DNA from: Paraburkholderia sp. BCC1885
GTDB lineage: Bacteria; Pseudomonadota; Gammaproteobacteria; Burkholderiales; Burkholderiaceae
NCBI RefSeq assembly: GCF_900996235.1
Contig: NZ_CAAJGM010000055.1
Location: 62,001 to 126,000, forward strand
Reading direction: 5' to 3'
DNA: 64,000 bases
The notes beneath the pieces were generated by a model that did no database searches, had not been told where the DNA came from, and saw nothing but the letters and a program-made list of their open reading frames with translations. The translations under genes were made by a program, and so were the position numbers. Numbering within the stretch: the stretch's first letter is position 1; every line of letters begins with the position of its first letter. This document shows, piece by piece, positions 1 through 8,919 of this stretch.

Positions 1-50
1 GGCCTCTCTTCACACAACAGCGTATGGCCTTACTGACAAGTGTGAGGGGA

Positions 51-2741
51 ATGATGAAACAAAGGGCATTAGCAGTCGCCATCCGAAGAATAATCTGGGC
101 CGAGTTGGCACTGACGACCGCGATCGCCGCTCCGGCGTTTGCGCAAAGTACACCGGCGGCACCAGCGGCAGCGGCTTCGGGTACTGCGGCTGCAGCTGCT
201 CCGGCAGCCGCTTCGGGCGCGGCAACCACGACGGACAACAAGAACGTCAAGCAGCTGCAAACGTTCCAGGTGACGGGTTCGCTGATCCGCCAGGCGGACA
301 AGGTCGGGTTCAACCAGGTCCAGGTGGTCTCGCAGAAGGATATCCAGAGTTCGGGCGAGCAGAGCGTGGCAGACTACATGCGTTCGGTTACGGCCAATTC
401 GGCTAACAGCTGGGGTGAAGCCAATGCCGACAGCTTTGCTGCAGGCGGCTCCGGTATCGCGCTGCGTGGTCTGAGCGAAAAGTACACACTGGTGCTCGTC
501 GATGGGCAACGTGCTGCGCCGTTCGCCTTCGCGGTCAACGGCACAGACCAGTTCTTCGACCTGAATACGCTTCCGCTGAGCGCGATCGATCGCATCGAGG
601 TCGTCAAGACGGGTGCGGTGTCGCAGTACGGCTCGGACGCTATCGCCGGCGTCGTTAACATCATTACCAAGCACGATTTCCAGGGCCTGCAACTCGACGG
701 CGGCTATGGTGCGTCCACGGACGGCGGCGCTGGCACGACCAAGTTCAGCGTCCTCGCCGGTTTCGGCAACCTGGCATCGGATGGCTACAACATCACTGCG
801 ACTGCCAGCGTCTACAAAGACAACGGCTTTACGCTCGCGGACCGCGACACGACCGAAAATCAGGACTTCACGGGCCGCGCCTTCGGCGGCAACGTCCAGA
901 CGCCGACCTATCTTCTGAATGCAGCCACGGGTCTGTCGACCGTGCCATTCAATTGCACCGGCACGGTGGCGCCCTTCTCCTCCAGTCTGCCGGTGGTGCA
1001 GGCGGGCGCGGTCACGGCGGGTAACGTGTGCCTGAAGAACACGGCCGAAGACTATTCGGTCGACCCGATGACCGAACGTTATAGCTTCAAGGTCCACGGC
1101 GATTTCAAGATCAACGACCAGACGACGGCATATGCCGACTTGTGGGAAAGCAACAACAAGACGACGACGAGCGACGGCCCCGTGCTCCTCGGCAACGGTC
1201 TGCAGTACAACGCAGCCACGAAGACAGTTAGCCCGTATTCGACGATTCTCCCCGCCAACAATCCGTATAACTCCACCGGCGTGGCGCAGGAACTGTTCGG
1301 TTCCCTGCCCTCGACGTATAACTCGGTGACGGACTCGAACTTCTGGCGCGCGGCGATGGGCGTAAAGGGCACCTTCTCGGTCGGCAAGGAAGACTGGGAC
1401 TGGAACGCGGCGTACACGCATTCGATGAGCACGGTAAGCAATACGCTCAACGGTGTGGTCAACGTGAATGGCCTGAACAACGCGCTCAATAACGGTACGT
1501 ACGACTTCTTCAATCCGTCGGCCACGCCGGGTGTCCTCAACAGCATTCTGCAATCGGCGGACAACCTCGGTATCTCGAAGCTGGATGCTGTGGATGCGAC
1601 GTTGGCGACGCCGAACCTGTTCCATCTGCCTACCGGCGATGTCGGCTTTGGTCTGGGTGCGCAGTTCCTGCACGAAAGCGAGCTGATCGAGGAAGGCGGT
1701 GCCTACACGACAGGTGCGGTGCTAAACCCGAACCTGCAGGAAGTGGCCGGCGAACGCAACGTTGCCGCAGTGTATTACCAGGTTGACGTTCCGCTGATCA
1801 ACAAGATGCTGACGTTCAGCCAGTCGGGCCGTTACGACCATTACAGCGACTTCGGCGGTGCGTTCTCGCCGCGTTTCGCCCTGCGCTTCCAGCCGATCCA
1901 GCAGTTCACGACGTACGCTTCGTACACCCGTGGGTTCCGCGCACCGGAATTCCTCGAGAACACGAACTCGTCGAACCTCGGCATTCAACCGGACCAAACT
2001 ACGGGTCTGGAAGAAAACGTCATCACCAAGGGCAATCCGAACCTGCAGCCGGAGCGTACGAAGAATTACAACGTCGGCTTCGAACTGTCGCCGACCCGTA
2101 CGACCGACGTGGGCTTCGACTGGTACAAGATTCACGTCGACAAGGCAATCGGTACGGCCTCCGATCCGGCGGCTACGGTCTTCAACGCAGACGGCTCGAT
2201 TGCGTACGAAGTCAACACGTACGAAAACCTGGGCTCGTTCGACACGGATGGCTTCGAGGCGACGTTCTCGCAATCGCTGCCGACCAAGATCGGTACGTTC
2301 AAGATCTCGGCTGACTGGGCCTACGTATGGCACTTCAAGATCGACGGTCTGGCTGGCGTGACTTCGGAAGACGGCGCGGGTAACAACCTGACCTTCGCCC
2401 AACCGTTCGGTGGTTCGTTCCCGCGCTGGAAGGGCAATACGGACCTGTCGTGGACGTACCACCAGTGGAATGCCGATCTGGCATGGCAGTACACGGGGCC
2501 GTACGCAAACGCATTTGCCGATTACTCTCCGTCGTCGTTCAGCCAGTTCAACCTGAATGTGGCGTATACGGGCTTCAAGCACTGGACGATCTACGGCGGC
2601 ATCAACAACATCTTCAACAAGGCGCCTCCGTACGATCCGTCATGGCTGAATGCAAATTCGGCTACGTTGACCGGCTACGACGAATCGCTGTACACGTACC
2701 TTGGCCGTTTCATGCAGATCGGCGCAACCTACAAGTTCTAA
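51..2741 (+). CDS. TonB-dependent outer-membrane receptor
   Basis: An 896-residue TonB-dependent receptor for energised uptake of an unidentified substrate across the outer membrane. The N-terminus reads as a signal peptide ending near AFAQS. An Ala/Pro-rich stretch follows, then a plug domain (about residues 70-210: FQVTGSLIRQ, IALRGLSEKYTLVLVDGQR, IDRIEVVKTGAVSQYGSDAI) and a long beta-barrel ending in ATYKF with the terminal aromatic residue typical of barrels. A PEFLEN and NPNLQPERTKNYNVG segment matches the conserved barrel region of this family. The start at 51 is chosen because GAGGGG lies just upstream; the in-frame ATG at 24 has no ribosome site. The substrate cannot be told, and no TonB/ExbBD genes or regulator are in view because the window begins here. 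Confidence 0.93.
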   Translation: MMKQRALAVAIRRIIWAELALTTAIAAPAFAQSTPAAPAAAASGTAAAAAPAAASGAATTTDNKNVKQLQTFQVTGSLIRQADKVGFNQVQVVSQKDIQSSGEQSVADYMRSVTANSANSWGEANADSFAAGGSGIALRGLSEKYTLVLVDGQRAAPFAFAVNGTDQFFDLNTLPLSAIDRIEVVKTGAVSQYGSDAIAGVVNIITKHDFQGLQLDGGYGASTDGGAGTTKFSVLAGFGNLASDGYNITATASVYKDNGFTLADRDTTENQDFTGRAFGGNVQTPTYLLNAATGLSTVPFNCTGTVAPFSSSLPVVQAGAVTAGNVCLKNTAEDYSVDPMTERYSFKVHGDFKINDQTTAYADLWESNNKTTTSDGPVLLGNGLQYNAATKTVSPYSTILPANNPYNSTGVAQELFGSLPSTYNSVTDSNFWRAAMGVKGTFSVGKEDWDWNAAYTHSMSTVSNTLNGVVNVNGLNNALNNGTYDFFNPSATPGVLNSILQSADNLGISKLDAVDATLATPNLFHLPTGDVGFGLGAQFLHESELIEEGGAYTTGAVLNPNLQEVAGERNVAAVYYQVDVPLINKMLTFSQSGRYDHYSDFGGAFSPRFALRFQPIQQFTTYASYTRGFRAPEFLENTNSSNLGIQPDQTTGLEENVITKGNPNLQPERTKNYNVGFELSPTRTTDVGFDWYKIHVDKAIGTASDPAATVFNADGSIAYEVNTYENLGSFDTDGFEATFSQSLPTKIGTFKISADWAYVWHFKIDGLAGVTSEDGAGNNLTFAQPFGGSFPRWKGNTDLSWTYHQWNADLAWQYTGPYANAFADYSPSSFSQFNLNVAYTGFKHWTIYGGINNIFNKAPPYDPSWLNANSATLTGYDESLYTYLGRFMQIGATYKF

Positions 2742-2783
2742 TCACGCAGTAAAACAAGCAGTACTAATCTGATGTTCCTCTCG

Positions 2784-2823
2784 AACCGCTCCGGCTTCCC
2801 TTCTCACCGGAGCGGTTTTTTTT
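2784..2823 (+). terminator. Rho-independent terminator of the TonB-dependent receptor
   Basis: A perfect 9-bp stem, CCGCTCCGG (2786-2794) with CCGGAGCGG (2807-2815), is followed by eight T residues. It lies 45 bp after the receptor stop codon and just before the 3' end of the leftward HD gene. Confidence 0.9.
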
Positions 2824-2836
2824 GCGCATTCCTCAA

Positions 2837-3481
2837 TCAGATTTCATCCGCGAATTCATCTAGAAAGCGCTGCAGGCGCTCATGGCGCACGCTCGCCAGC
2901 CGGGCACCTGTCGTAGTTCGAAACCCCGACGCCAGCTTGAGCAGCTTGACGCGGAAATGATCGAGCGCATAGCGCCGGTCATCGAGTGGCCGCTCCGACG
3001 CGTGCGGATCGGACGGGTCGTATAAGGCGCTACCCATACGGCCGGCAACGTAAAAACATCGCGCCACGCCGAGCATGCCGATCGCATCCAGCCGGTCCGC
3101 ATCCTGCAACGTCTTCGCCTCCAATGTCACCGGTTCGATGCCGGCCGAAAAACTGTGTGCGGCGACGGCATGCGCCACGGCTTCGATCTGCGCCGGTGGC
3201 CAGTCGAGTTCGGCTAGCACGCGCGCGGCTTTTTCAGCTGACAAACGCGAGGCCTGCGCACGCTGCGGCGAATTCTTTTCGGTCGGCACGCAGTCGTGCA
3301 GGATGGTCGCCGCGCACAGCACCTGTGCATCGCCGCCGTCCTGCGCCTGAATGGCCGCCGCATTTTTCCAGACGCGCTGCAGATGCGAGCTGTCGTGCGA
3401 ACCGTCGCCATGCGCGTCGCCCGCGTGTGACAGCAGGGTTTTAGCCAGATCGTGGAAAGGGAAAAACGCGGGTTGTGTCAT
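2837..3481 (-). CDS. HD-domain phosphohydrolase
   Basis: A 214-residue soluble HD-superfamily protein. The metal-binding pattern is visible as His33 in SSHLQRVW, His62-Asp63 in TILHDCVP, and a later Asp in KTLQDADRLDAIG near residue 128. This matches the H...HD...D signature of metal-dependent phosphohydrolases (YedJ-like family). Substrates of this subfamily are generally undefined, probably nucleotides or phosphate esters. It lies 52 bp downstream of a small hypothetical gene on the same strand and may share its transcript. Confidence 0.85.
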   Translation of the reverse strand: MTQPAFFPFHDLAKTLLSHAGDAHGDGSHDSSHLQRVWKNAAAIQAQDGGDAQVLCAATILHDCVPTEKNSPQRAQASRLSAEKAARVLAELDWPPAQIEAVAHAVAAHSFSAGIEPVTLEAKTLQDADRLDAIGMLGVARCFYVAGRMGSALYDPSDPHASERPLDDRRYALDHFRVKLLKLASGFRTTTGARLASVRHERLQRFLDEFADEI

Positions 3482-3533
3482 GAGCCTGGCCGCTAAAGTG
3501 GGCCGGCGATTATCGCCCGCTTACGCCACTGAT

Positions 3534-3785
3534 TCAATGCGCCTCGACCAGATCACGCAGCGCCGCATCGCGGACCTCCAGCACGTCGAAGATCCCTAAG
3601 GCCCGCAGCGCCGGCAATGCATCGACGATATCGCGTTCGGCGCCGGCGCGAGTTTGCGCGGGGGCGGCGTTATCCATCCATGTCCGGGCATTGATGAGAA
3701 AAGCGCCCACGGTGCCTTTGCGAACGGTCACGCCGTCGAGGTCGCATTGATTGATAGGGTCCGGCAAAAGGTCTTGTGCTTTCAT
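3534..3785 (-). CDS. Small hypothetical protein
   Basis: An 83-residue protein without signal peptide or membrane segment. It begins MKAQDLLPDP and contains a TVGAFLINARTW stretch and an acidic C-terminal half. I do not recognise the family. It is transcribed divergently from the AraC-type regulator (102-bp gap) and precedes the HD hydrolase, so AraC may control this pair. An antisense frame crosses it, but that frame only extends the AraC gene upstream of a better start. Confidence 0.6.
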   Translation of the reverse strand: MKAQDLLPDPINQCDLDGVTVRKGTVGAFLINARTWMDNAAPAQTRAGAERDIVDALPALRALGIFDVLEVRDAALRDLVEAH

Positions 3786-3887
3786 GATGGTCTGTCCCAG
3801 CTTGGTTGCGGTTGGAAAGACTCCACTCTAGGTGGACGGGTCAGACGCGTCTCCGGTATAAAGGCCATTCGATACGTCGTTTCGGCC

Positions 3888-4670
3888 ATGACCCAACCTT
3901 TGATTTCTCCGCAACAGGCGCAGTCCGCTGACGGTCCGTTCCTCATTGCGGTCGAACAGACCGGCGCGGACATCCGCGTCACGCCCTCGCATGCTCACGC
4001 GCGCGGCCAGTTGCTCGGCGCACTGCACGGGCTGCTCTCGGTTGGCGTCGACCAGCAGCAATGGGTCGTGCCGGCGATTCATGCGGTATGGATTCCGCCC
4101 CGTCGTCCGCATGCGCTGCGTTCGCACGGTGCCTATGCGGGCTGGAGCGTCTATGTCGAGGAAGCGGCTTGCGCAGCGCTGCCTGCAGAGCCTTGCACCG
4201 TTCGCATGTCCGGATTGTTGCGCGAAGCCGTGCGGCGTGCCGCCAGTTGGCACGACGCGATCCTGAACGATGCCCAGCTTCGCGTGGCGGGCGTGATCGT
4301 CGATGAAATCCGCAGCCTGCCGCGCGAGCGTCTGGGTTTGCCGATGCCGCAAGACGCGCGCTTGCAACGCATCGCCCAGGCGCTGATGGACGATCTCGCG
4401 GACAACCGGCGCCTCGAACAATGGGCTCAATGGGCCGCGCTTTCGCCGCGCACCTTGAGCCGCCGTTTTGTCGAAGAGACGGGTTTCAGTTTCGCCGAAT
4501 GGCGGCAACAGGCGCGTCTGCTGCGCGCGCTCGAAATGCTCGCGGCGCAGACGCCGGTCACGACCGTCGCGCTCGAACTCGGCTACGACAACGTCAGCGC
4601 CTTCATCGCCATGTTCAGACGCGCGATGGGCGCGACGCCAAGCCGCTATTCGTCGGAACAGCCACTTTAG
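3888..4670 (+). CDS. AraC-family transcriptional regulator
   Basis: A 260-residue regulator. The N-terminal part (about 10-110) looks like a cupin-type effector-sensing domain, with conserved WIPPRRPHAL and a His-rich start. The C-terminal part (about 165-258) holds two helix-turn-helix motifs: LEQWAQWAALSPRTLSRRF, then VTTVALELGYDNVSAFIAMF, the AraC/XylS signature. The ATG at 3888 is preferred because it gives a standard family length; an upstream in-frame extension would overlap the divergent gene. The divergent small gene and HD hydrolase are its likeliest targets, by position only. Confidence 0.88.
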   Translation: MTQPLISPQQAQSADGPFLIAVEQTGADIRVTPSHAHARGQLLGALHGLLSVGVDQQQWVVPAIHAVWIPPRRPHALRSHGAYAGWSVYVEEAACAALPAEPCTVRMSGLLREAVRRAASWHDAILNDAQLRVAGVIVDEIRSLPRERLGLPMPQDARLQRIAQALMDDLADNRRLEQWAQWAALSPRTLSRRFVEETGFSFAEWRQQARLLRALEMLAAQTPVTTVALELGYDNVSAFIAMFRRAMGATPSRYSSEQPL

Positions 4671-4824
4671 TGCAGCAAAGCCGCCTGAAAGGTATGATGA
4701 CCGGCCGTCCCTGTGGATCATCCATCGCGGGCGTGCTGCATAGCCGTGACGCAGAGTGAACGGCGTCGCGGCAAGCGGGATGCAAGACCTGCCAAAAACC
4801 GAATCTAACCACGGAGTGAACGAT

Positions 4825-5250
4825 ATGGCTTTGCACAAGGCAGTATGGGTAGCAGTGGCGTTAGCAGCATCGATCAACGCGCACGCACAGGTCGCCGGCA
4901 CACAGCCTCTGAGCGTCACCGTCGAGCAGTCCAACGCGCTTCTGCAGGGCTGGAGCGTGAAGAAAAGCGTGCTGGGCAAAGCGGTCTATAACGACCAGAA
5001 CGAAAAGATCGGCTCGGTGCGCGATCTGATCGTCGCGCCGGACGGCTCCGTTTCGGCGGCCATCATTTCGGCAGGCGGTTTCCTCGGCGTCGCCACGCAT
5101 GACGTCGCCGTGCCGATCGCCGCACTCGATGTCCGCAGCGGCAATCTGTATCTGCCGGGCGCCACCAAGGACGCGCTCAAGGCGACGCCGGAGTTCCAGT
5201 ACGCCAAGGTGCAATCGCCGCCCAAGCCCAAAAAGGCTCAGGCGCAGTAA
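4825..5250 (+). CDS. Exported PRC-barrel domain protein
   Basis: A 141-residue protein with a signal peptide (MALHKAVWVAVALAASINAHAQ) and a PRC-barrel domain at about residues 45-115 (GKAVYNDQNEKIGSVRDLIV, then GGFLGVATHDVAVPI). PRC-barrels are small beta-rich modules; the function of this exported kind is not established. The C-terminus is Lys/Pro/Ala-rich (PPKPKKAQAQ). The start at 4825 has GGAG eight bases upstream, whereas the upstream in-frame ATG at 4756 would bury the signal peptide. Confidence 0.8.
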   Translation: MALHKAVWVAVALAASINAHAQVAGTQPLSVTVEQSNALLQGWSVKKSVLGKAVYNDQNEKIGSVRDLIVAPDGSVSAAIISAGGFLGVATHDVAVPIAALDVRSGNLYLPGATKDALKATPEFQYAKVQSPPKPKKAQAQ

Positions 5251-5409
5251 CGCGGTTTCCCGCATCGTGATTCGATGCTGGTTGCGGCTGAGAATCTCCC
5301 AGCCGTGGCTGTCGAAAGTTCAGTTGCGCGGCTGCGTGGCCGCGCGCTGAAACGCGGGATGCGGCGGGCGAACCCATCCCTCAGCGGGCCTCTACTCTAT
5401 GCAGAGATG

Positions 5410-5431
5410 CGCATGGGCGAACGCCCACGCG
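5410..5431 (-). terminator. Possible hairpin downstream of the GAF reductase
   Basis: A 6-bp perfect stem TGGGCG/CGCCCA (5414-5427) with a two-base loop and extra flanking GC pairs lies about 14 bp beyond the stop of the leftward reductase. There is no clear U-run, so it may be an RNA-stabilising hairpin rather than a terminator. Confidence 0.3.
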
Positions 5432-5440
5432 GGATGAGTA

Positions 5441-5950
5441 TTACTTCGCCGCGCCGCGCGACCATGCCAGTTCGACAAACACCCGGCACAGCGCTTCCAT
5501 GCCTTTGGCGTCTTCGTCGTCGAAGCGGGCGATCAGCGGACTGTCCACGTCCCACACGCCGATCAGCGTGCCGTCGGCGGCAACCAGCGGTACTACGATT
5601 TCCGACTGCGAAGCCGAATCGCAGGCAATGTGGCCCGGAAACTCGTGGACGTCGCGCACCACCTGCGTCTCGCGCGTTTGCGCGGCGGTTCCGCACACGC
5701 CTCGGCCGAGCGCGATGCGCACGCACGCCGGCTTGCCCTGAAACGGTCCGACCACCAGTTCGCGCCCGTCGAAGAAATAAAAGCCGGCCCAGTTCAGTCC
5801 TTCGAGCGAGTTGAAAATCAGCGAAGAGAAATTCGCTGCATTGGCGATGCGATCGCTTTCGTCGGCGAGCAGCGAGCGCGCCTGGGCGACGAGTTCTTCG
5901 TAGTGGGCCGGTTTGGAAAGTGTCGATGAAGCGGTGGAAACCTGAAACAT
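5441..5950 (-). CDS. msrC: Free methionine-(R)-sulfoxide reductase (GAF domain)
   Basis: A 169-residue GAF-fold enzyme that reduces free methionine-R-sulfoxide, a cytosolic oxidative-damage repair step. The three functional cysteines of the fRMsr family are present: Cys76 (KPACVRIA), Cys86 (GRGVCGTA) and Cys110 (HIACDSAS). Their spacing of 10 and 24 is the same as in E. coli YebR/MsrC (84/94/118). The C-terminal IGVWDVDSP is also typical. The start at 5950 gives the standard family length; the longer in-frame extension to 6067 is basic and unlike the family. The flanking genes are unrelated. Confidence 0.92.
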   Translation of the reverse strand: MFQVSTASSTLSKPAHYEELVAQARSLLADESDRIANAANFSSLIFNSLEGLNWAGFYFFDGRELVVGPFQGKPACVRIALGRGVCGTAAQTRETQVVRDVHEFPGHIACDSASQSEIVVPLVAADGTLIGVWDVDSPLIARFDDEDAKGMEALCRVFVELAWSRGAAK

Positions 5951-6097
5951 GATGCAGTCCGTAGCGGAAACCAAGGGAACGGAGCGGCCCGGCGTTGCGC
6001 CGATGAGGCCATCCGTCATGCGAACGCGTATCTTACGCCGGTCAGCCGGCCGGCGTGGCGTTGGCACCGCTACGGACCCGGGTATGACCCGCCATGG

Positions 6098-6853
6098 CTA
6101 GTCGCAGCAGCACGAGCCGGCTGCGCCTCCCGGCGTCCCCGGCGCAGTGTCGTATTCGAGCTGCGGATACCAGTCCGCGCCGCGGCCGCCGGGCGTCATG
6201 TCGAGCACGGTCCACAGCGGCATGATGTCGGGCGCGCCACGCGGATCCTGACCGGGGTCAGCCGACTCCGCACCCATCTCGGCGCCCCAGAAATGCCGCA
6301 GCACGCCGTCCGCGCGCGTGAAGACGTTGAACGCCGGCACGTCGTCGCCATCCGGGTCCTCGCCCGCATACTCGCGATTGAAGCTATTGCCACCCGACGA
6401 ATACACCGGCAAATGGCGCCAGCCGCGTTCCTCCCTGAAGGCGAGGAGGCGTTCGACCGGCGAGCGAGCGATGACCGCAAACGCCACCCGTTGCAGGATA
6501 TCGGCCATCTCGCCGTTGAGTGCGCCGAGCGTCGACGTGCACATCGGGCACGAACGCTCGCGCTTCGGTCCGTACATCCAGTTGTAGGTCACCAAGGTGT
6601 CGTGCTTGCCGAACATTTGCGTGAGCGTCACAGGGCCATGCTCGCCCTCGAAGCGGTAGTCCTGCGGCACCACTCCGCCCGGCGGCAAGGCACGCCGCTG
6701 GGCCGCGACCCGTTCGATATGGCGCCGCAGCTCGATTTCCTCGGCCAGCAGCGCGTTGCGCGCCTCGCGGTACTGCGCGCTTTCGCCCGGAAAGCGCGGC
6801 GGCAATTGCGCCAGTTGAGTGGCCGGTCGCAATGCTTTGTTCGTGTCGCTCAT
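6098..6853 (-). CDS. DUF899 thioredoxin-like protein
   Basis: A 251-residue DUF899-family protein, predicted to have a thioredoxin-like fold. Characteristic stretches are LVTYNWMYGP, RSCPMCTSTLGALNG, and AFNVFTRADGVLRHFWG with the C-terminal PLWTVLDMTPGGRG. The CPMC pair sits where thioredoxins carry CxxC, but catalysis is not established for this family. The tail ends in GSCCCD, an unusual terminal cysteine cluster. It stands alone, facing away from the diguanylate cyclase. Confidence 0.85.
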   Translation of the reverse strand: MSDTNKALRPATQLAQLPPRFPGESAQYREARNALLAEEIELRRHIERVAAQRRALPPGGVVPQDYRFEGEHGPVTLTQMFGKHDTLVTYNWMYGPKRERSCPMCTSTLGALNGEMADILQRVAFAVIARSPVERLLAFREERGWRHLPVYSSGGNSFNREYAGEDPDGDDVPAFNVFTRADGVLRHFWGAEMGAESADPGQDPRGAPDIMPLWTVLDMTPGGRGADWYPQLEYDTAPGTPGGAAGSCCCD

Positions 6854-7252
6854 CGGTTATCTCCTGACAGGTTGAGAGAAAATGAGGGCGCAAAGCGGCA
6901 GCGTATTATTCGTACCGCCTCGCCTACAAAATCGCCCTCTATCTACGACGAACCGTAAAGCGGAAAATCGACCGCTTCAGGCGATAACTTCGTTAAAGAT
7001 TAAAACGCGTGTTCCATAAAGAAGGGATTGTCGGAATAAAGAGAAAGATGCGACACTGCCTGAAAAGCAGCAGCCACAACCGATCAGCGCGCCTCGCGGT
7101 TCGGCTTCTGTAAAAATCAAACGGCGGTTTGCGATGCGTATGGCTTTCGGGTCCATTATGACGCCGTTCCATATAGGGGATAACCATGGGGCACACCGGC
7201 ATTCAATCCGTGAGATTCAAGTTATTGCCCCGCCTGCCGTAGATCAGATTAT
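6854..7252. other. 399-bp intergenic region
   Basis: This stretch separates divergent DUF899 and diguanylate cyclase genes. It is locally AT-richer (about 6905-7080) and should hold both promoters. I see no convincing short gene, terminator or long inverted repeat. Confidence 0.5.
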
Positions 7253-8866
7253 GTGGACTCCCGCATAAAACGCAGCCAAGAAAGCTGTGAACCGGCCAAA
7301 GCCTCTCTGACGACTTTCGCTCCCCTTCCTGACTTCCGGGGTCAAACCGTGCGCCGCTTGCCCAAGCTGACACATCTCGTGCTTTTCGCCGTCGCGTTCC
7401 TGGCGCTGCACGTGATCGCGCTGCGGGTGTTGGCCTACCAGGCGACGCTGGTGACGTATCCGTTCATGGTGCTGGCGCCGTTGCTGGCCTGCGCGAGTTG
7501 CCTCTGGCGGGCCACGGTCGAAGAGCGCGCGACGCGCTCGCCGTGGATTCTGCTGAGTGCGGGCATGGCGCTATGGACCTGCGGCATCGTCCTCAGCGCC
7601 TGGGAAGAGATTTTCCAGCATCTCCCGGAGAGCGTCGCGTGGTTTTCCGACTTCACGTACTTTCTGTATGGCGTGCCGGTGCTGCTGGCGACCTCGTCTG
7701 TCTCCGCGAAACAGCGCATGCCGTTCTTCATCTGGATGGACGCCGCCCAGGCGCTGATGACCGGCTTCCTCGCCTATGTCGCGATCTTTTCGGTGCTGCC
7801 GTTTTCGGACACCCCGCTTGAGCCGATTTCCGCATCGACGCTGGTCCTCACCTACAACGCCGAGAACTGCATTCTGGCCGCGGCCGCGACGCTGCGCCTG
7901 TTCGCCCAGCCACGCGGACGGGAGCGCCGCTTCTACGTGGTCCTGTGCAGCTTCCTGTGGATCTACGCGATTGCAGCCTACGTGTATAACAATTCGGCCG
8001 TGCAGACGGACGAGCATTTCGCCATCGACGCCCTCGTCGACGTGCCGTTCCTGTTCCTCACCGTGGCCACCATGGCGCAGCGATGGCTGCGCGGCGACGT
8101 CGAAGAAGCGCCGCAGAAACAGACGCTCGCGCTGTTCATCGAGAACGTCAGCCCGATTTTCTATACGGTGGCGCTGCTCGTCCTGAGCATCTCGCTGATG
8201 CGCCAGCACTTCCATGTCGGGACCGTGGGTGTGTTTACCGCGCTGGTGGTCTACGCGACCCGTTCGACCACGCTGCAAGGCCGCTATATCCGCGTGCAGC
8301 GCGAATTGCACGAGGCTCGCGACCGCCTCGAACAGATGGCGCTCACCGACGCGCTCACCAATACCGCCAACCGCCGCCGCTTCGATGAGGCGCTGACGCA
8401 CGAATGGAACCGGGCGATACGCAACCGGCATCCGCTGGCGCTGCTGCTGATCGATATCGATTACTTCAAGATGCTTAACGATCGCTACGGGCATCCGGCC
8501 GGCGACCGCTGCCTCGTCTCCGTCGCCCTCGCGCTGCAGTCCGCCTTGCCGCGCGCCGGCGACCTGCTGGCACGCTACGGCGGCGAGGAGTTCGCGGTGA
8601 TCCTGCCCGCCACCGACGAAGCCGGCGCCTACCTCGTGGCCTCGGCGATGCAGGCAGCGATCCAGTCGCTGAAAATCCGCAACGAAAGCTCGACGGGGCT
8701 GTTTGTCACCGTCAGCGTCGGCGCGGCTGTGTTCGAAGCGCCGCAAACCAGCATGGCCGAAATCCTCGAAGCGGCCGATCAGGCGCTCTACCGCGCCAAA
8801 CAGGGCGGCCGCAATCGCATCGAAGCGACCACCCAGCGCGATTTTCTGCGCAATGGCACGCGATAA
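7253..8866 (+). CDS. Membrane-bound diguanylate cyclase (GGDEF)
   Basis: A 537-residue protein likely to make cyclic di-GMP from two GTP. Residues about 40-345 form an integral-membrane sensor region with several hydrophobic segments (for example HLVLFAVAFLALHVIAL and PIFYTVALLVLSISL). A short coiled linker (REARDRLEQMALTDALT) leads to the GGDEF domain at about 365-530. The catalytic loop GGEEF (443-447) is intact. An RxxD product-inhibition site (Arg434-Asp437) sits five residues upstream, so feedback inhibition is expected. No EAL domain is fused. The sensed signal is unknown. Confidence 0.92.
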   Translation: MDSRIKRSQESCEPAKASLTTFAPLPDFRGQTVRRLPKLTHLVLFAVAFLALHVIALRVLAYQATLVTYPFMVLAPLLACASCLWRATVEERATRSPWILLSAGMALWTCGIVLSAWEEIFQHLPESVAWFSDFTYFLYGVPVLLATSSVSAKQRMPFFIWMDAAQALMTGFLAYVAIFSVLPFSDTPLEPISASTLVLTYNAENCILAAAATLRLFAQPRGRERRFYVVLCSFLWIYAIAAYVYNNSAVQTDEHFAIDALVDVPFLFLTVATMAQRWLRGDVEEAPQKQTLALFIENVSPIFYTVALLVLSISLMRQHFHVGTVGVFTALVVYATRSTTLQGRYIRVQRELHEARDRLEQMALTDALTNTANRRRFDEALTHEWNRAIRNRHPLALLLIDIDYFKMLNDRYGHPAGDRCLVSVALALQSALPRAGDLLARYGGEEFAVILPATDEAGAYLVASAMQAAIQSLKIRNESSTGLFVTVSVGAAVFEAPQTSMAEILEAADQALYRAKQGGRNRIEATTQRDFLRNGTR

Positions 8867-8919
8867 TCGAACCGGTAAAGCGCACTCCGGCTAAGCGTAA
8901 TGCCGTAAGCCGCTGCGCG

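Noticed and set aside
69..1673. A 534-codon frame opposite the TonB-dependent receptor
   Set aside because: The receptor on the plus strand is unmistakable; this frame is Arg-rich and has no signal or domain features.
6984..6993. ATAACTTCGT, resembling part of a loxP arm
   Set aside because: Only one partial arm is present, with no spacer or second arm; it is chance similarity.
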